From contig CALNVZ010000641.1 in the NCBI GenBank assembly GCA_940671915.1, positions 5,516,772 through 5,580,771 of the forward strand: 64,000 bases of DNA. Reading direction: 5' to 3'. Source of the stretch: Paracentrotus lividus (Eukaryota > Echinodermata > Echinoidea > Camarodonta > Echinidae). A model generated the notes under the pieces. That model was not told the origin of the DNA and did not search any database. It was given only the letters and a program-made list of their open reading frames with translations. This document shows, piece by piece, positions 23,290 to 34,554 of the stretch (its first letter is position 1; the number at the start of each line of letters is the position of its first letter). The translations under genes and the position numbers were made by a program.

Positions 23290-23562
23290 ATAATCTGCTA
23301 TGAGACGGGTTCGCGACTATATAGTTTGCGAATCTGAGTCTCTGAAGTCCGGAGATGTCGTTAATGTCTCCTGAGTCTCTGCGACGTCTCCCGAGTCTCT
23401 GCGACGCCTCCGCAACGATCCTGTGTCTCCGCGAGATAATCACACATGTTCATTAGATTGTTCTAGTCGTGGAGACGTCTCGGATACGTCGCTGCCAAAA
23501 CCGATGCTAGTAATCCGTCTCGGGCGTCTCGGAGACGTGTCCTGTGGTGAGTGGCACCCTGC
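23290..23562. mobile_element. Decayed copy of the GAGACG foldback family
   Basis: It is dense in GAGACGTCTC-like words: GTCTCTGCGACG, GGAGACGTCTCGG, GTCTCGGGCGTCTCGGAGAC. The right end GTGGTGAGTGGCACCCT matches GTGAGATNGCACCCT of clean members. The left end is not clean. ORFs of 90-94 codons on both strands across it are effects of the CG-rich repeat. Confidence 0.65.
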
Positions 23563-24128
23563 TAATCGTTCGGATTTGCGTTGCTTTGTGACCGGTCTAG
23601 TCCAGTGTACCGGACTGGTGGGTAATAATTTTAAGATCATAGTAGCGATCATCATGAAGACAAATTGGAATGATGAAAACCGACCCACATTGTAACCGGA
23701 TAACGACCGGAAGTAGACGGTCAATCATACAAATGAAATCCTAACTAACCGGCAGTACTCATAGATCATATTTTAAGCTTAAAGTTGGGCACCGTAGGAA
23801 ACCTATCATCGGTGTACCAGATCACATTACTTGATTGCCTGTGGAACTGTGTCGTGTGTTTGACTACGTTCCTTTGTTTTTAAAAGTGTTTGTCCCTGGT
23901 AACTATTTATGTGAATCAAAATTCCTTACGGATTTTTTCACCATAATCATCAGGATTGAGTTGGATAATTTTTATAATATCAAAGTATAATCGACTGCCT
24001 TGTAGGTGTGTCCGAATCCAATCCCTAAAGATCGCTCTTCTCCGTATGGACACCATGTAATTATCAATGGAATATAAACATAAGATGATTACTCAAAGTA
24101 AAAAGGACCACCTCGGTTTTCCAACGAA

Positions 24129-24561
24129 TGTTAAAGGGAAACAGTAACTTTCAAACAAGAGCAATTAGATCAAGATGAATAAAATTATATTGCTCTAATA
24201 GTAAAAACAACTACTGAAAATTTCAGATCAAATGGAAGTCATTTACTACCACAAAACAGTGTAACAGCCAAACGCGAGTGTTTTCAACCCCTTTGCAGCA
24301 AACCCTCCAGCCCGCTAGGGTCGGGGGAACACGACAGGAAGTGGGGTGTCTTGAAAAGCACATGGCAATTTGTTTTCCACCACGAGATGGTTTACTAAAT
24401 TTGAGTATGAAATCATTGATATCTCGAAAGTATAGCAAGCAATTAACTTGTAATTTTGAAGAGATACCAGACTGACCTATAAGTTTATAATTATGTTGAC
24501 AAATGAGCTAAATCAAGAAATTGTGATTTGAATATCATTCAATGTTACTGCATCCCTTTAA
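24129..24561. mobile_element. Non-autonomous TIR element TTAAAGGGA(A/T)(A/G)CAGTAAC
   Basis: The left end TTAAAGGGAAACAGTAAC and the complement of the right end, TTAAAGGGATGCAGTAAC, are inverted repeats differing at two positions. Length is about 430 bases. The middle has GC-rich CCCGCTAGGGTCGGGG. A diverged, oppositely oriented relative lies at 3118-3480. A further TTAAAGGGAATGTGTAAC at about 37193 may be a single end of a relative. ORFs of 65-71 codons are not conserved between copies. Confidence 0.75.
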
Positions 24562-25489
24562 CACAATCGCCGATAGTCTGTCATCACATATAGACCATGT
24601 ATTCAAAGAGAAAGTTATATCTTAAAAAAGAACACATAAAGGGATTTGATTTAGAAGTTATTACTTTAGAAGTAGCTTTGTTATCAATGTTAAAATTTTC
24701 ATTTTCTTGATTATAAGTACACGTGGATATGATTGAACCCATTTGAAAGAAATACCTTGAAGAAAAATGACATACAATACATCTCTTAAATAAATACGAA
24801 CCCTTTAAAGTGATTACAGACTTATTGGTAAAGAATTACACCAAGTTTTGTAGTTTTATTTACCTAGGGTAGCACTGCCAGTTATGAAACTGTTTTCCAT
24901 AATGACCTGCATGGTCGCATAACTTTAATAAGAGAGTCGTGTGGTAATGTAACCCCTGATATAAATAAACACTTATATTCAATGTACCAGGATAATGTCA
25001 GATATTTTTTACAGGAAAACAAAATTATGAAACCTAGTTTCCGTTTTCAGGTCATGGAACAAACAACGATATATAACATTTTATTTTTTTAATGTTTCAG
25101 TTAGGTTATTCTGAGTTGTTCTATAAAGAGCGAATGTCCTTCAAGTTTAATATTAACACTACAAATTTAATGTAAAATATATTTAACATGATTACATGAA
25201 GAATAGGTATGGCATAAGTAGTACATAGCAAACAGGCAATATTCGATCCTATACAGTATAATCATGATAATGAATATTTCAATGTTATTTTATTTACCAT
25301 TACATTAAGTTTCAATTGACCCTTATCTGAATACAATGTTTCATGCCAATCGTTAAGTGCATGTTCGCAGAATAATGATGGAACATGCTGAAGGATAAGG
25401 GGCGGGGGGGGGGGGGGGGGGGGGGTTGTACGTCAATCATAATGCATTCTCCGTCTTTGCAATAGCGATAGAGCATTGCATGGAAATAG
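24562..25489. other. AT-rich DNA with a G-tract
   Basis: Nothing gene-like. A G-run broken by one C lies at about 25401-25426. Such tracts are common slippage sites. Confidence 0.5.
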
Positions 25490-25733
25490 TTCTGGATCTC
25501 ACTTCGCGGAGACGTCTCCGCGACAGAACAGAAAATTTCGTCTCCGCGACGGATACTAACTATTAGAGACGTCTCTGATATCGCGGCTCCGCGACAATTT
25601 ATGAAGAAAAAAAATCTGAAGTTGTCCAAATCCGTCTCCGAGACGTCTCCGAGACGTCTCCGCAATATCGGAGACGCCTCTAATACTTTTTATCCGTCGC
25701 GAGACGTCTCCGCGAAGTGAGATACCACCCTTA
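25490..25733. mobile_element. GAGACG foldback, well-preserved copy
   Basis: The left arm starts GGATCTCACTTCGCGGAGAC and continues with the 12-bp palindrome GGAGACGTCTCC and GCGACAGAACAGAAAATTTC. The right arm ends CGCGAAGTGAGATACCACCC. Compared with 58789-59033, the order of words is the same. The arms could pair over tens of bases. No coding capacity is seen. ORFs of 64-117 codons on the minus strand cross its ends and are not conserved. Confidence 0.85.
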
Positions 25734-25892
25734 GGGAAGACATTATGCATCTATGCAGTTGTACCCCGAAAAAGACATTTTCCCGATACATGTTATTTTC
25801 TTTGACAACACGTTGGCTGGACAGACAGTTGCTACATGTAGAAGAACTAGAATAGCAACACTCTTGCCCATATTCTGCTATGAAGACTGAGT

Positions 25893-25996
25893 TTGTATGC
25901 GTTCCAAGTTCGTACAAACCATCGTTCGATCCGCATCAGACAAAAGGATCGCACAACCCAGCACAATAGCTTTGTACGAACTTGCAACGCATACAA
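25893..25996. mobile_element. 104-bp hairpin element
   Basis: TTGTATGCGTTCCAAGTTCG (continuing TACAAA) is matched by TTTGTACGAACTTGCAACGC (continuing ATACAA) with one mismatch in 26 bases. The loop is about 52 bases. No second copy is present here, so whether it is mobile is an inference from its shape. Confidence 0.65.
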
Positions 25997-25999
25997 CGC

Positions 26000-26745
26000 A
26001 AATGGGCCTCTATGTCGTGAATAGTATATTATTTTTGGTTTCATTTCTTCTCTTTCGAGGTATTCATTCATTAATATGCAATTAACGATTCACATGGTCT
26101 TAAAGCCAATATGAAACCAGCAGCCTTGTATAGCACGACCTCAAGTCCTCGACTACTAAATGTTGCCCTGATTGCTAACCCATAATGCAACATCCTGAGC
26201 AGTGTAGTCTTATGATACATGCCACTTGAATGATAACATATTCCAACGGACTATTCAATACATTCCTACCTCATAATAAACAAATACAAACAAGTATTTT
26301 CCCCTCAAATCATTTTAGTTTCCTTGATACAAATAAAATTAAAGGCTATTTTAGTCCTCTATGTTAATAGTTACTAAAGTTAAAAGCTGTATTTCAAGAC
26401 TAGGTATCTATAGCACACAGTCATTGAGATAATTGGTCAGTTCGCGCTCGCTTTAAAATATCTTTTTCATTTAATTATCAATCTGTTTCTAAAACTTCCC
26501 ATTAAACATCAAATCATACAGTGTGGTATTTTCATTGTATAGCTTTGGTAGTTTGGGTATTTGATACAATATGTGACTCGTTTTCTCAAGTTGGAAAAAA
26601 TCAGAAACACTTGAAATAAATGCGTTTCTTCAAGTGCTACCCCAAATCCAATAAAGAAAGCACTCATTAATCATCTACTGACCCAGAAACAATCTAAACG
26701 TAACGACATTCTGTCCCCATCTGTCAAGAATGATTAGCTAATCAG
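26000..26745. other. AT-rich DNA, nothing recognised
   Basis: No repeat or ORF of note. Confidence 0.5.
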
Positions 26746-26965
26746 GTAATGATTTATCCATCAGCATGTAAAAAAGAATAGAACCCTTTGACGAAAACAC
26801 CATTACCATTATAATGCAATCGTTTATAATATACCATATGCTTCCGTAGGCATGATGTTTACGATTTATCCATCAGAATGTGAAAATAAAACTCTTTCAC
26901 GAAAAGACCTTTACCAATTATAGTCCAATCATTTAGTATACATCAAATGCCTCCATTGGCATGAT
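26746..26965 (+). repeat. ~116-bp tandem duplication
   Basis: ATGATTTATCCATCAGCATG...TTTGACGAAAACACCATTACC...GGCATGATGT is followed by GATTTATCCATCAGAATG...TTTCACGAAAAGACCTTTACC...GGCATGATGT. Two diverged units in direct order. Confidence 0.8.
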
Positions 26966-27109
26966 GTCTTGAGTAAAATATTAATAATTATACACTCATA
27001 TCACCACTCTGCACTTGTAATGCAAATACCACTTGTTAGAATATTGGAACAGTGCCATGTCATCTTTACAACAATGCGTATCATAATATATCCGTATCGC
27101 GTGGTTATA

Positions 27110-29180
27110 GTAAGCGGCTTTCGGAGCAGTACGGTAGCATGACTACGGTAGCTCTCCAGAGCAAAATCGAACTGCGCATGCGCAACTCCCTTTTTGCTAC
27201 CGTCTTCTTCCCAAACAGGACGGTAGTCGAGCGATTTAGCGTACGGTGTTGAATGACTACGGTAGGCAAAGTCTTGGTATGTTTGTGTACATAAAATCAA
27301 AGAAATACATTTAAATGATAAATGCAAATGGAAGGAAGAAATATTTAATAGAAATGAAAGTTAAAGGACAAAACAAAGAATACATAAGAATTTAAAGGAG
27401 AGAAAGAAAAGAAGATAAACAAGAAATACATAAGAATTATAAGGAGAGAAGAGGAAAGAAGGATAAAACAAAGAAATACATAAGAAATGATTGAAGAGAA
27501 GAGAAAGAATGATAAAACAAAGAAATACATAAGAATTTATAGGAGAGAAGAGGAAGAAGGATAAAAAAAGAAATACATAAGAATTTAAAGGAGAGAAAAG
27601 AAAAGAAGGATAAAACAAAGAAATACATAAGAATTTATAGGAGAGAAAAGAAAAGAAGGATACACAAAGAAATACATAAGAATTTATAGGAGAGAAAAGA
27701 AAAGAAGGATAACACAAAGAAATACATAAGAATTTATAGGAGAGAAAGAGAAGGAGGATAAAACAAAGAAATACATAAGAATTTATAGGAGAGAAAGAAA
27801 AGAAGGATAAAACAAAGAAATACATAAGAATTTATTGGAGAGAAGAGAAGGAAGGACAAAACAAAGATATACATAAGAATTGATAGGAGATAAGAAGAAA
27901 GAAGGATAAAACAAAGAAATACATAAGAATTTATAGGAGAGAAAGAAAAAGAAGGATAAAACAAAGAATACATAAGAATTCAAAGAGAGAAGAGGAAAGA
28001 AGGATAAAACAAAGAAATACATGAGAATTTATAGGAGAGAAGAGGGAAGAAGGATAAAAACAAAGAAATACATAAGAATTTATAGGAGAGAAGAGGAAAG
28101 AAGGATAAAACAAGAATACATAAGAATTTATAGGGAGAAAAGAAAAGAAGGATAAAACAAAGAAATACATAAAATTTATAGGAGTGAAAAGAAAAGAAGG
28201 ATAAAACAAAGAAATACATAAGAATTTATTGGAGAGAAGAGAAAGGAAGGACAAAACAAAGATATACATAAGAATTGATAGGAGATAAGAAGAAAGAAGG
28301 ATAAAACAAAGAAATACATAAGAATTTATAGGAGAGAAAAGAAAAGAAGGATAAAACAAAGAAATACATAAGAATTCAAAGGAGAGAAGAGGAAAGAAGG
28401 ATAAACAAAGAAATACATGAGATTTATAGGAGGAAGAGAGGAAGAAGATAAAAACAAAGAAATACATAAGAATTTATAGGAGAGAAGAGGAAAGAAGGAT
28501 AAAACAAAGAAATACATAAGAATTATAGGAGAGAAAAGAAAGAAGGATTAAAACAAAGAAATACATAAGAATTTATAGGAGAGAGAAGGAAGAAGGAAAA
28601 CAAAGAAATACATAAGAATTTATAGGAGTGAAAAGAAAAGAAGGATAAACAAGAAATACATAGAATTTATAGGAGAGAGAGGAAAGAAGGATAAAAAGAA
28701 ATACATAAGAAATGATTGAAGAGAAGAAGAAAGAAGGAGAAAACAAAGAAATACATAAGAATTTATAGGAGAGAGAAAAGAAGGATAAAACAAAGAATAC
28801 ATAAGAATATTATAGGAGAGAAGAGGAAAGAAGGATAAAACAAAGAAATACATAAGAATTTATAGGAGAGAAGAGGAAAGAAGGATAAACAAAGAATACA
28901 TGATAAATGGTAGACAAGATGATGAAAGAAAGACAACACAAAGTAATACATTAAAATGATAAAAGAAGGTAACAGAAAGACAAAACAAAGAAATACATAG
29001 GAATTGGCTTTAAAGAAGAAGAAATACAGAGGGAATACACAGAAATGCTATTCACCGTCGTCTTCGCAGACTGCGAAAGCGCTTACAAGTCACGACTCAC
29101 GACGGTAGTGCGAGTGCGAGGAGAGTACGGTCGATTAAACCCACCGTCTTGTTACCTACCGTACTGTTCCCGAAAGCTCA
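27110..29180. mobile_element. TIR element enclosing the 50-bp minisatellite
   Basis: The left end GCTTTCGGAGCAGTACGGTA (27116 on) matches the complement of the right end, GCTTTCGGGAACAGTACGGT, allowing one indel. Both end regions are CpG-rich and carry the motif ACGGTAG repeatedly (27131, 27145, 27220, 27259, 29102) and inverted (27197, 29156). Such clustered subterminal motifs are typical of transposase-binding ends in DNA transposons. The whole interior between the ends is minisatellite. There is no transposase-like ORF, so the element would be non-autonomous. Confidence 0.6.
27350..29010. repeat. 50-bp minisatellite, about 33 units
   Basis: The unit is ACAAAGAAATACATAAGAAT, then TTATAGGAGAGAAGAGGAAAG and AAGGATAA. 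Period is 50-51 bases (for example starts near 27615, 27665, 27716 and 27767). Variants include GATATACATAAGAATTGATA, which recurs at 27867 and 28261 within a matching ~400-base block, showing higher-order duplication. The unit is strongly strand-biased, purine-rich on the plus strand. Because 50 is not divisible by 3, all three minus frames give Phe/Leu/Ser/Tyr-rich open stretches up to 178 codons. Confidence 0.95.
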
Positions 29181-31576
29181 TTAGTAAACCTGATATAGGG
29201 CATTCTATTCTACAAATGAAAATTCGGTTCCAAACATATTACATCCAAAAAATCCAAGTTCTGAGAAAACATGTATGTATTTTCTTCAGTCATCATTGCA
29301 ATGCCAGTTTGGAATGATACTTTTGATTACCTTTCTTTGTTTGTTTGAATAATTTTGGAACTGAAGTCGGATGTAACACCTTTTAGTACTGCCGTTGATC
29401 CTTTCGTGTCAAGATGTTGGGATAAAACTTCATTTGAATGAGATAATGTACCTTTTGAAACTGAGCTCTTCATATACGTTTTGATATTTCTCTTTCTCCT
29501 TAAACCAAGGTCAATTGAATGTGTCTTTATTTTTTTCACCCTAGATACTAATTTCCTGGAGCGATCGAATATTGTGTCGACTGAGATACCCGGAGAATCA
29601 TTCGAATGAAAATTACCTTCAAATCTTTTCCTTAATGAGTGAGAATTACGTATTCAAACAAAAGAGATTGTCACTTTAGGGTTTCCACAATTTTAAAAAT
29701 GTCACAGAAAATATTCTTGGCTTTTGACCTGGCGATGTTTTGTTGATTAAAATTATTTTCTTAATTGTGAAGGGTATATCATTTACTGAGCTCGGAGGTT
29801 AAGTTTCATATAATTTTGAAACGCCAGCGTTCATGCACCTATATAAGGAAATAATATGAAAATCAAAGCGATTAGAAAATATGAATGTTTTGAAAATAAT
29901 TAAAATTTCTCATTGGAAAATGACTTCTAAATTATCAGGCATAGTTCATTTTTCCTTCAAACATAATGCAACAATGGACTAACTGAAACAGCATGCTTTA
30001 CGAAAAATCGTTGATAAGTAATTTAGCATAATGGTTCTGACCATGTGAAATATGATAACTACTTTCAAATTACATAATGTTCCAAGGTGTTTCCGCTTTG
30101 GTAAAAGCTCGAATTAATGTGACTTCGGCAATTATCGTAGTAAGTTTCCTAACTTTCGTCAAGGTATACCAAATAAAGTTAATCAACTTGATTTGGTGTT
30201 GTAACACTTTGCCCTTCATGCCTTTCATGATTAATCGAAAACTCGTTAAACTTCATAAAGTATGTAATGAATAATTAACATACATATTAAACGAATTCAC
30301 ATGCAATTTATTTATCAGTGCTAAATAATTCCATTACCCACACTAGCACCCAGCATTGACCGACGCTCCGATACTAAAACTCCTCTTCTTTTCTCTCACT
30401 CTCTTTCTCCCCTCCTTTGAATAAAATTGTATAAGTAATTTCTCTCTCTCTGCACCCTCTCTCTCCCCCCCCTCTCTCTCTGTCTCTCTCTCCCTCTCTG
30501 TCTCTCCATTTCGCTCAATATAAAATAACTTGTATTTGTCACAGTCCATTAGTGATGCCAAACAAGTACGCATAGGTCATCGAAAAGAGTTTGCATTTTT
30601 GAAGAGTAAACTAGGTCAAACCGGCCTCTGGAGGACTATCAATAGGTCATTTTTTTTTCATCAACCTCTTTCCCTATGACCATTCTGGTGTTGACGGACT
30701 GTACCGCTCTAAAGTTCATTTCAGTTTCATCTCAGTATGTTCCCAAAATATTCGAAACGTACTCCGTGATTTGTAGACCGCCCCCGATTCAAATTTTTTG
30801 GCGCCCCTGTAGTCGTTTGGAACCCCTTTCTCCCTCTTAGCAATTCCCCCATCGGTTAACCGGGGAGAGAGAAGGATATACGAGTATGATGATGTTATAC
30901 CATGGAGTAAGAAGAGACTCTTTTTTTTCTCCATGGTTATACCATGACCATATTGGGAGGGGTGGTCCTATGAAATATGCTGATTGAAGCAGGTGTCGGA
31001 TGGTAGGCCTATATCTTCCAATTGTATTATTTTCACATGTATTCATTAAATAAGTGAAGGGGCATATACGGCCACTGTCATCTGCACTAAGATACACCAA
31101 CGCACCATTTAAAGTCTGTGGGAACTAAATCTACCAATAAATCAATATTATAGGCCAATTTATACTGACATAACCATAATAATGTACTATCAATAGTAAT
31201 AACAAAACGTATATTTCATAAGGTTTTTATATCAATCGTCAATTTGGAGTGTGGCATGTCTTCGTTAGGGGTTCCAATCCTTGGAATTTATACGTCTTGT
31301 CATAATATCAGAATCTACATATTTGTCATTCTCGATATTATATGAATTAATTGACTGATATCAATTAAGACAATAATTTGATTGTTGGAGTGCTTTAGCA
31401 GAGACAATAAGTTTAAATTTGGGCTAGTTATTAATCTGCGCTTTGAAAAAATGCTTTATAGATCAAATTATTACGTTATGCACTATTAAAAATGGTAAGC
31501 TATTGAAAGAAGGCAGGTGCATATTTTTTTTTTTTTACCACAGTGCCATTATTTGAAGAGTGCAAAAACTATTGTA
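29181..31576. other. AT-rich DNA with a CT microsatellite
   Basis: An interrupted (CT)n tract with a C9 run lies at about 30441-30507. No gene is recognised. ORFs are at most 90 codons. Confidence 0.5.
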
Positions 31577-31829
31577 ATGCGGCGGTCACAACTCGCCGTA
31601 CCTTCGACGTGCAACCTTCTACGATGGATTTCATTGAAAATTCGTTCAGCGTATGTATCATGCAGGCACGTTGCCTGTACGACGTGCAGGAAGTTTTTTC
31701 AATACCCTTACTACAGAAAGGCAGAAATCGCAGAAATTGACCCACGACCTGTGCGTGCATTGTGCATGCAACGCAGGCTACGTTGATTGCACGTGCCCCG
31801 TAGCCTACGACGAGTTGTGACCGGCGCAT
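31577..31829. mobile_element. 253-bp CpG-rich TIR element, copy 1
   Basis: The left end ATGCGGCGGTCACAACTCGC and the complement of the right end, ATGCGCCGGTCACAACTCGT, are inverted repeats with two mismatches in 20. The interior is rich in ACGT, GTGCA and TGCATG words (CGTACCTTCGACGTGCAACC, CCCCGTAGCCTACGACGAG). Three copies in this window are each exactly 253 bases (also 39514-39766 and 57156-57408). Both strands are open over most of the length, giving ORFs of 86-89 codons, which I take as a composition effect. Confidence 0.9.
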
Positions 31830-32045
31830 AATGAAAATACAAACAAAACCTCAAACCAATTTATTTTGGCTTATTCTTTATTGTCTAATAACTTAACGCT
31901 AGCGTATCAGCAACATGGTAAACAACTAGACATGTTCCAATTATACCACCAATTGTTAAAAAGTACCATGAACGCAGTCAGGGGGTCTTACCTGCACCCC
32001 TCGTTGTGTTAACATTCTGCGGGAGTCCCACTCAGCCGTGAATCT

Positions 32046-32175
32046 GGGGCCCGTTTCTCGAAACCGTCATAGTCTAAGTTCTTGAACAACCTATATACGT
32101 GTTGTAGAATTAATACGCATTTCAATGCGATGTCCATGAACTTAGCCTAATGACGGTTTCGAGAAACGGGGCCCC
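32046..32175. mobile_element. 130-bp foldback with GGGGCCCGTTTCTCGAAACC ends
   Basis: GGGGCCCGTTTCTCGAAACC (continuing GTCAT) is mirrored by ATGACGGTTTCGAGAAACGG (continuing GGCCCC), one extra base apart. Inside, TAGTCTAAGTTCTTGAAC and GTTCATGAACTTAGCCTAAT extend the stem imperfectly. The end design resembles the element at 35627-35776, which starts AGGCCCGAATTC. It is a MITE-like foldback. Confidence 0.85.
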
Positions 32176-33014
32176 TGGGATCTTTTTATGTAACATTAAT
32201 TTATCAACGGATTTTTGCGAAATCATTATCAAGTTGTCCTTGTGGATTTTCTGCTCGGTGACGTGCTTTATTGAGCTGGACAAAATATTGATAAAATATT
32301 GATTTTGATTTTATAACAATTCGAATGATGTCGAATGAATCAGTTACAAGGGTTTCCAGATGTATCAGGGCATGTTTGAAATCTTTTAAATTTTGTTCCA
32401 TATTGAATACTTCAAATATTGAGGTTTGTCGCAAAGGAACTTGAATTTGGAACCTTGGATTGCATGTCTTTGATTCGACTGAACTCGAACCAAAACAAAT
32501 GCCACTGTTTGTTAAAGTACTTTGCTGTTTCATGACAAGCTAAGCCGTTAATACATGGGCTGATATTTAACTTTGTACATGCATTGACAAATAAAGGACA
32601 GTTTCCTTTCAGCAATCGCGCTGTTGCATCTGATAACTTGCATCCACATTATTCCATCACCCCCCTCCGACCGGTATATTACATGAGAACAGAATCGTAT
32701 CTTACAGGGTTTCGCGCATCATTCATGATTCCTTTCCAAATGCTCATCTAACATTCTACTCTGAATTTTGTTTATACCGAGTCTCAATTATCTTTTCTTT
32801 ACGTGCTTTCTTAGGGGATATATCGGCGACATTGGAATTAAATTTCGGTCCAAAATAAAAGTTTCATGGCATTTTGCCCCGGTGACACCAACAGAAATCG
32901 AGTGACTAAGTTTTTCCATGGGCTAAAAGAACATTACCCATGGCTAACCCGAACCCAAAATTTAACGTAAAACCCTATCGTAAACCCTTAGCCTACGTTA
33001 CATCTTCGACGAAA
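32176..33014. other. No gene called; minus-strand ORF 32204-32533
   Basis: A 109-codon minus-strand ORF (32204-32533) and an overlapping 67-codon ORF in another frame (32412-32615) have protein-like, mixed composition. I recognise no domain. They might be fragments of one older frame broken by a frameshift, but this is speculative. Confidence 0.25.
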
Positions 33015-33238
33015 TGAAGCCCAGATCATTTGTCGTCAGACCAACTGTCGTCGGACCAGAAAATGAGAAGGTGTGTCTACATTCGTTGCTGTGTAGATGT
33101 AAGCTGAACCATGTGAGATAAAAACGTTAAATGATACATCTGTGGATTTTGCCGAACTTGATCAAGATCTCACTTGTAGCTCGACTAGACGAAATGTGAC
33201 TGGGTTTTCAAAAAGATGCAAAATGTGAAAGGGACTTT

Positions 33239-34012
33239 ATACCCCCATTCCACTGACAATCGGACTCTCATCTCGAGCTCACCTGATCCCCAAAATGGCA
33301 ATTTTGATGAGTTCCGATGAAATCTCACCCGAGGAGCCTGTTTTGGTGACCCTGATTTTTTTATTACCCGCATGAAATCGGATGAAAGACTGGTATCTGC
33401 CCGACATCTGTCCGCCGTTTTCATCGGCTTGTCCAATCCATGAATTTGCATTCGGAGGGTAATTTGGGGGCTATCTGACTCTAAACTGGCACTTCCAACA
33501 TCTATCTGATACCGACCAAACTCTAATCTAATTAATCAGTCACTACTCGGAGATCGATTGTACATTGACCCGATATTACCAACATTCCATTGTTGGGTTG
33601 AAAACGACACTTCTTTTCGAAAAGTTGATGAAAAACCGCTAATTGCAATAAGTTGATTACCTGCTCACCCGATTTTAATCAGATGTCGGCCAGAGACGTC
33701 GGACAGCTGAAAACAATAGAATCTTATACACGTCAGACGGACTGACACATATCGAATATTGACTCGAGGTCGAAAATGGAAATGGTGTCCGGTCAGTCCG
33801 ATAGCGAACTAAGGCCTGAGCTTAGTTCCCTGACCGGACTATTTTCACTCTTCGTATGCCGTCCAACACGTCGGACAAATACCTGATAGACGTCAAACAC
33901 AAGCCTGACCATCAGACTTTGACATGAGACCACTCGGTGGGCAACCAGAAGGATTAAAAAACGCGTCCGGTTAGTGAACGACCCTCAAAAATTCTCAGTG
34001 GAATGGGGGTAT
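33239..34012. mobile_element. 774-bp TIR element with TTA target duplication, Harbinger-like
   Basis: The left end TACCCCCATTCCACTGACAA and the complement of the right end, TACCCCCATTCCACTGAGAA, are near-identical inverted repeats. The flanks read CTTTA before and TTAAAG after, so TTA is duplicated. A 3-bp TWA duplication is characteristic of PIF/Harbinger elements. The family assignment is therefore an inference from target choice only. The interior includes a hairpin around 33806-33834 (GAACTAAG / CTTAGTTC). There is no ORF over about 90 codons, so it is non-autonomous. It is inserted in copy 1 of the surrounding direct repeat. Confidence 0.8.
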
Positions 34013-34201
34013 TAAAGAAAACCCTAATCTTATATATCCTCGACGAAATGAAGCCCAGATCATATGTCGTCGGACCAAAAAATAAAACGGTGTGTCTACA
34101 TACGTTGCTGTGTAGAACCGTAAGATAAAAAGTGAGAAATTTCATATTTCAAGGACTATCTCTCGATTTCGCCGAACTGAACCGATTTCACTTGCATCTC
34201 A

Positions 34202-34370
34202 ACTAGACAACATGTGAAAGGGGTTTTCAAGAAGGCAGGGGCGAATGTGAGAGGGGTTTTCAAGAAGATACATCATATGAACGAGGCTTTCAAGAAGATT
34301 CAACATGTAAAAGGGGTTTTCAAGAAAGATGCAACATGTGAAAGGGGTTTTCAAGAAAGCAGGGGCGACT
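34202..34370 (+). repeat. ~31-37-bp minisatellite in repeat copy 2
   Basis: AACATGTGAAAGGGGTTTTCAAGAA recurs with variants about five times (34208, 34240, 34268, 34302, 34334), separated by GGCAGGGGCGA or a GATACATC-type linker. Copies 1 and 3 of the surrounding repeat have only one or two such units, so this is a local expansion. Confidence 0.8.
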
Positions 34371-34554
34371 GTTGTCCTAAATCTCTTATATGAACTCAAC
34401 GAATCGATCCAGATAATTTGTCACCGGATCAATGTCGGCGCACTGTCCTGAATGTGTAGAAACATTAAATGTAGGCTAAACCATGATATATTAAAACATT
34501 ACATGGTATCTCCGGAATTTGCTGAACTAAAACCTAACTCACTTGCACCTCTTT

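Noticed and set aside
25401..25426. G-quadruplex regulatory element
   Set aside because: It is a bare G homopolymer with uncertain length and no nearby gene or promoter.
27361..28467. Minus-strand ORFs of 154 and 178 codons, rich in Phe/Leu/Ser/Tyr
   Set aside because: They read through the 50-bp minisatellite. All three minus frames are open in turn because the unit lacks stops, so there is no evidence of a protein.
27350..29010. CRISPR-like array (repeated ~50-base unit)
   Set aside because: There are no unique spacers. Units are contiguous tandem copies and the host is a eukaryote.
31569..31829. Conserved small protein encoded by the 253-bp element
   Set aside because: Both strands are open, the frame runs through both TIRs, and the flanking start codons differ. 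Kept only as a testable point in the findings.
32204..32615. Two overlapping minus ORFs as a frameshifted gene remnant
   Set aside because: No domain was recognised in either, and lengths are within chance for AT-rich DNA. It cannot be supported without a homology search.
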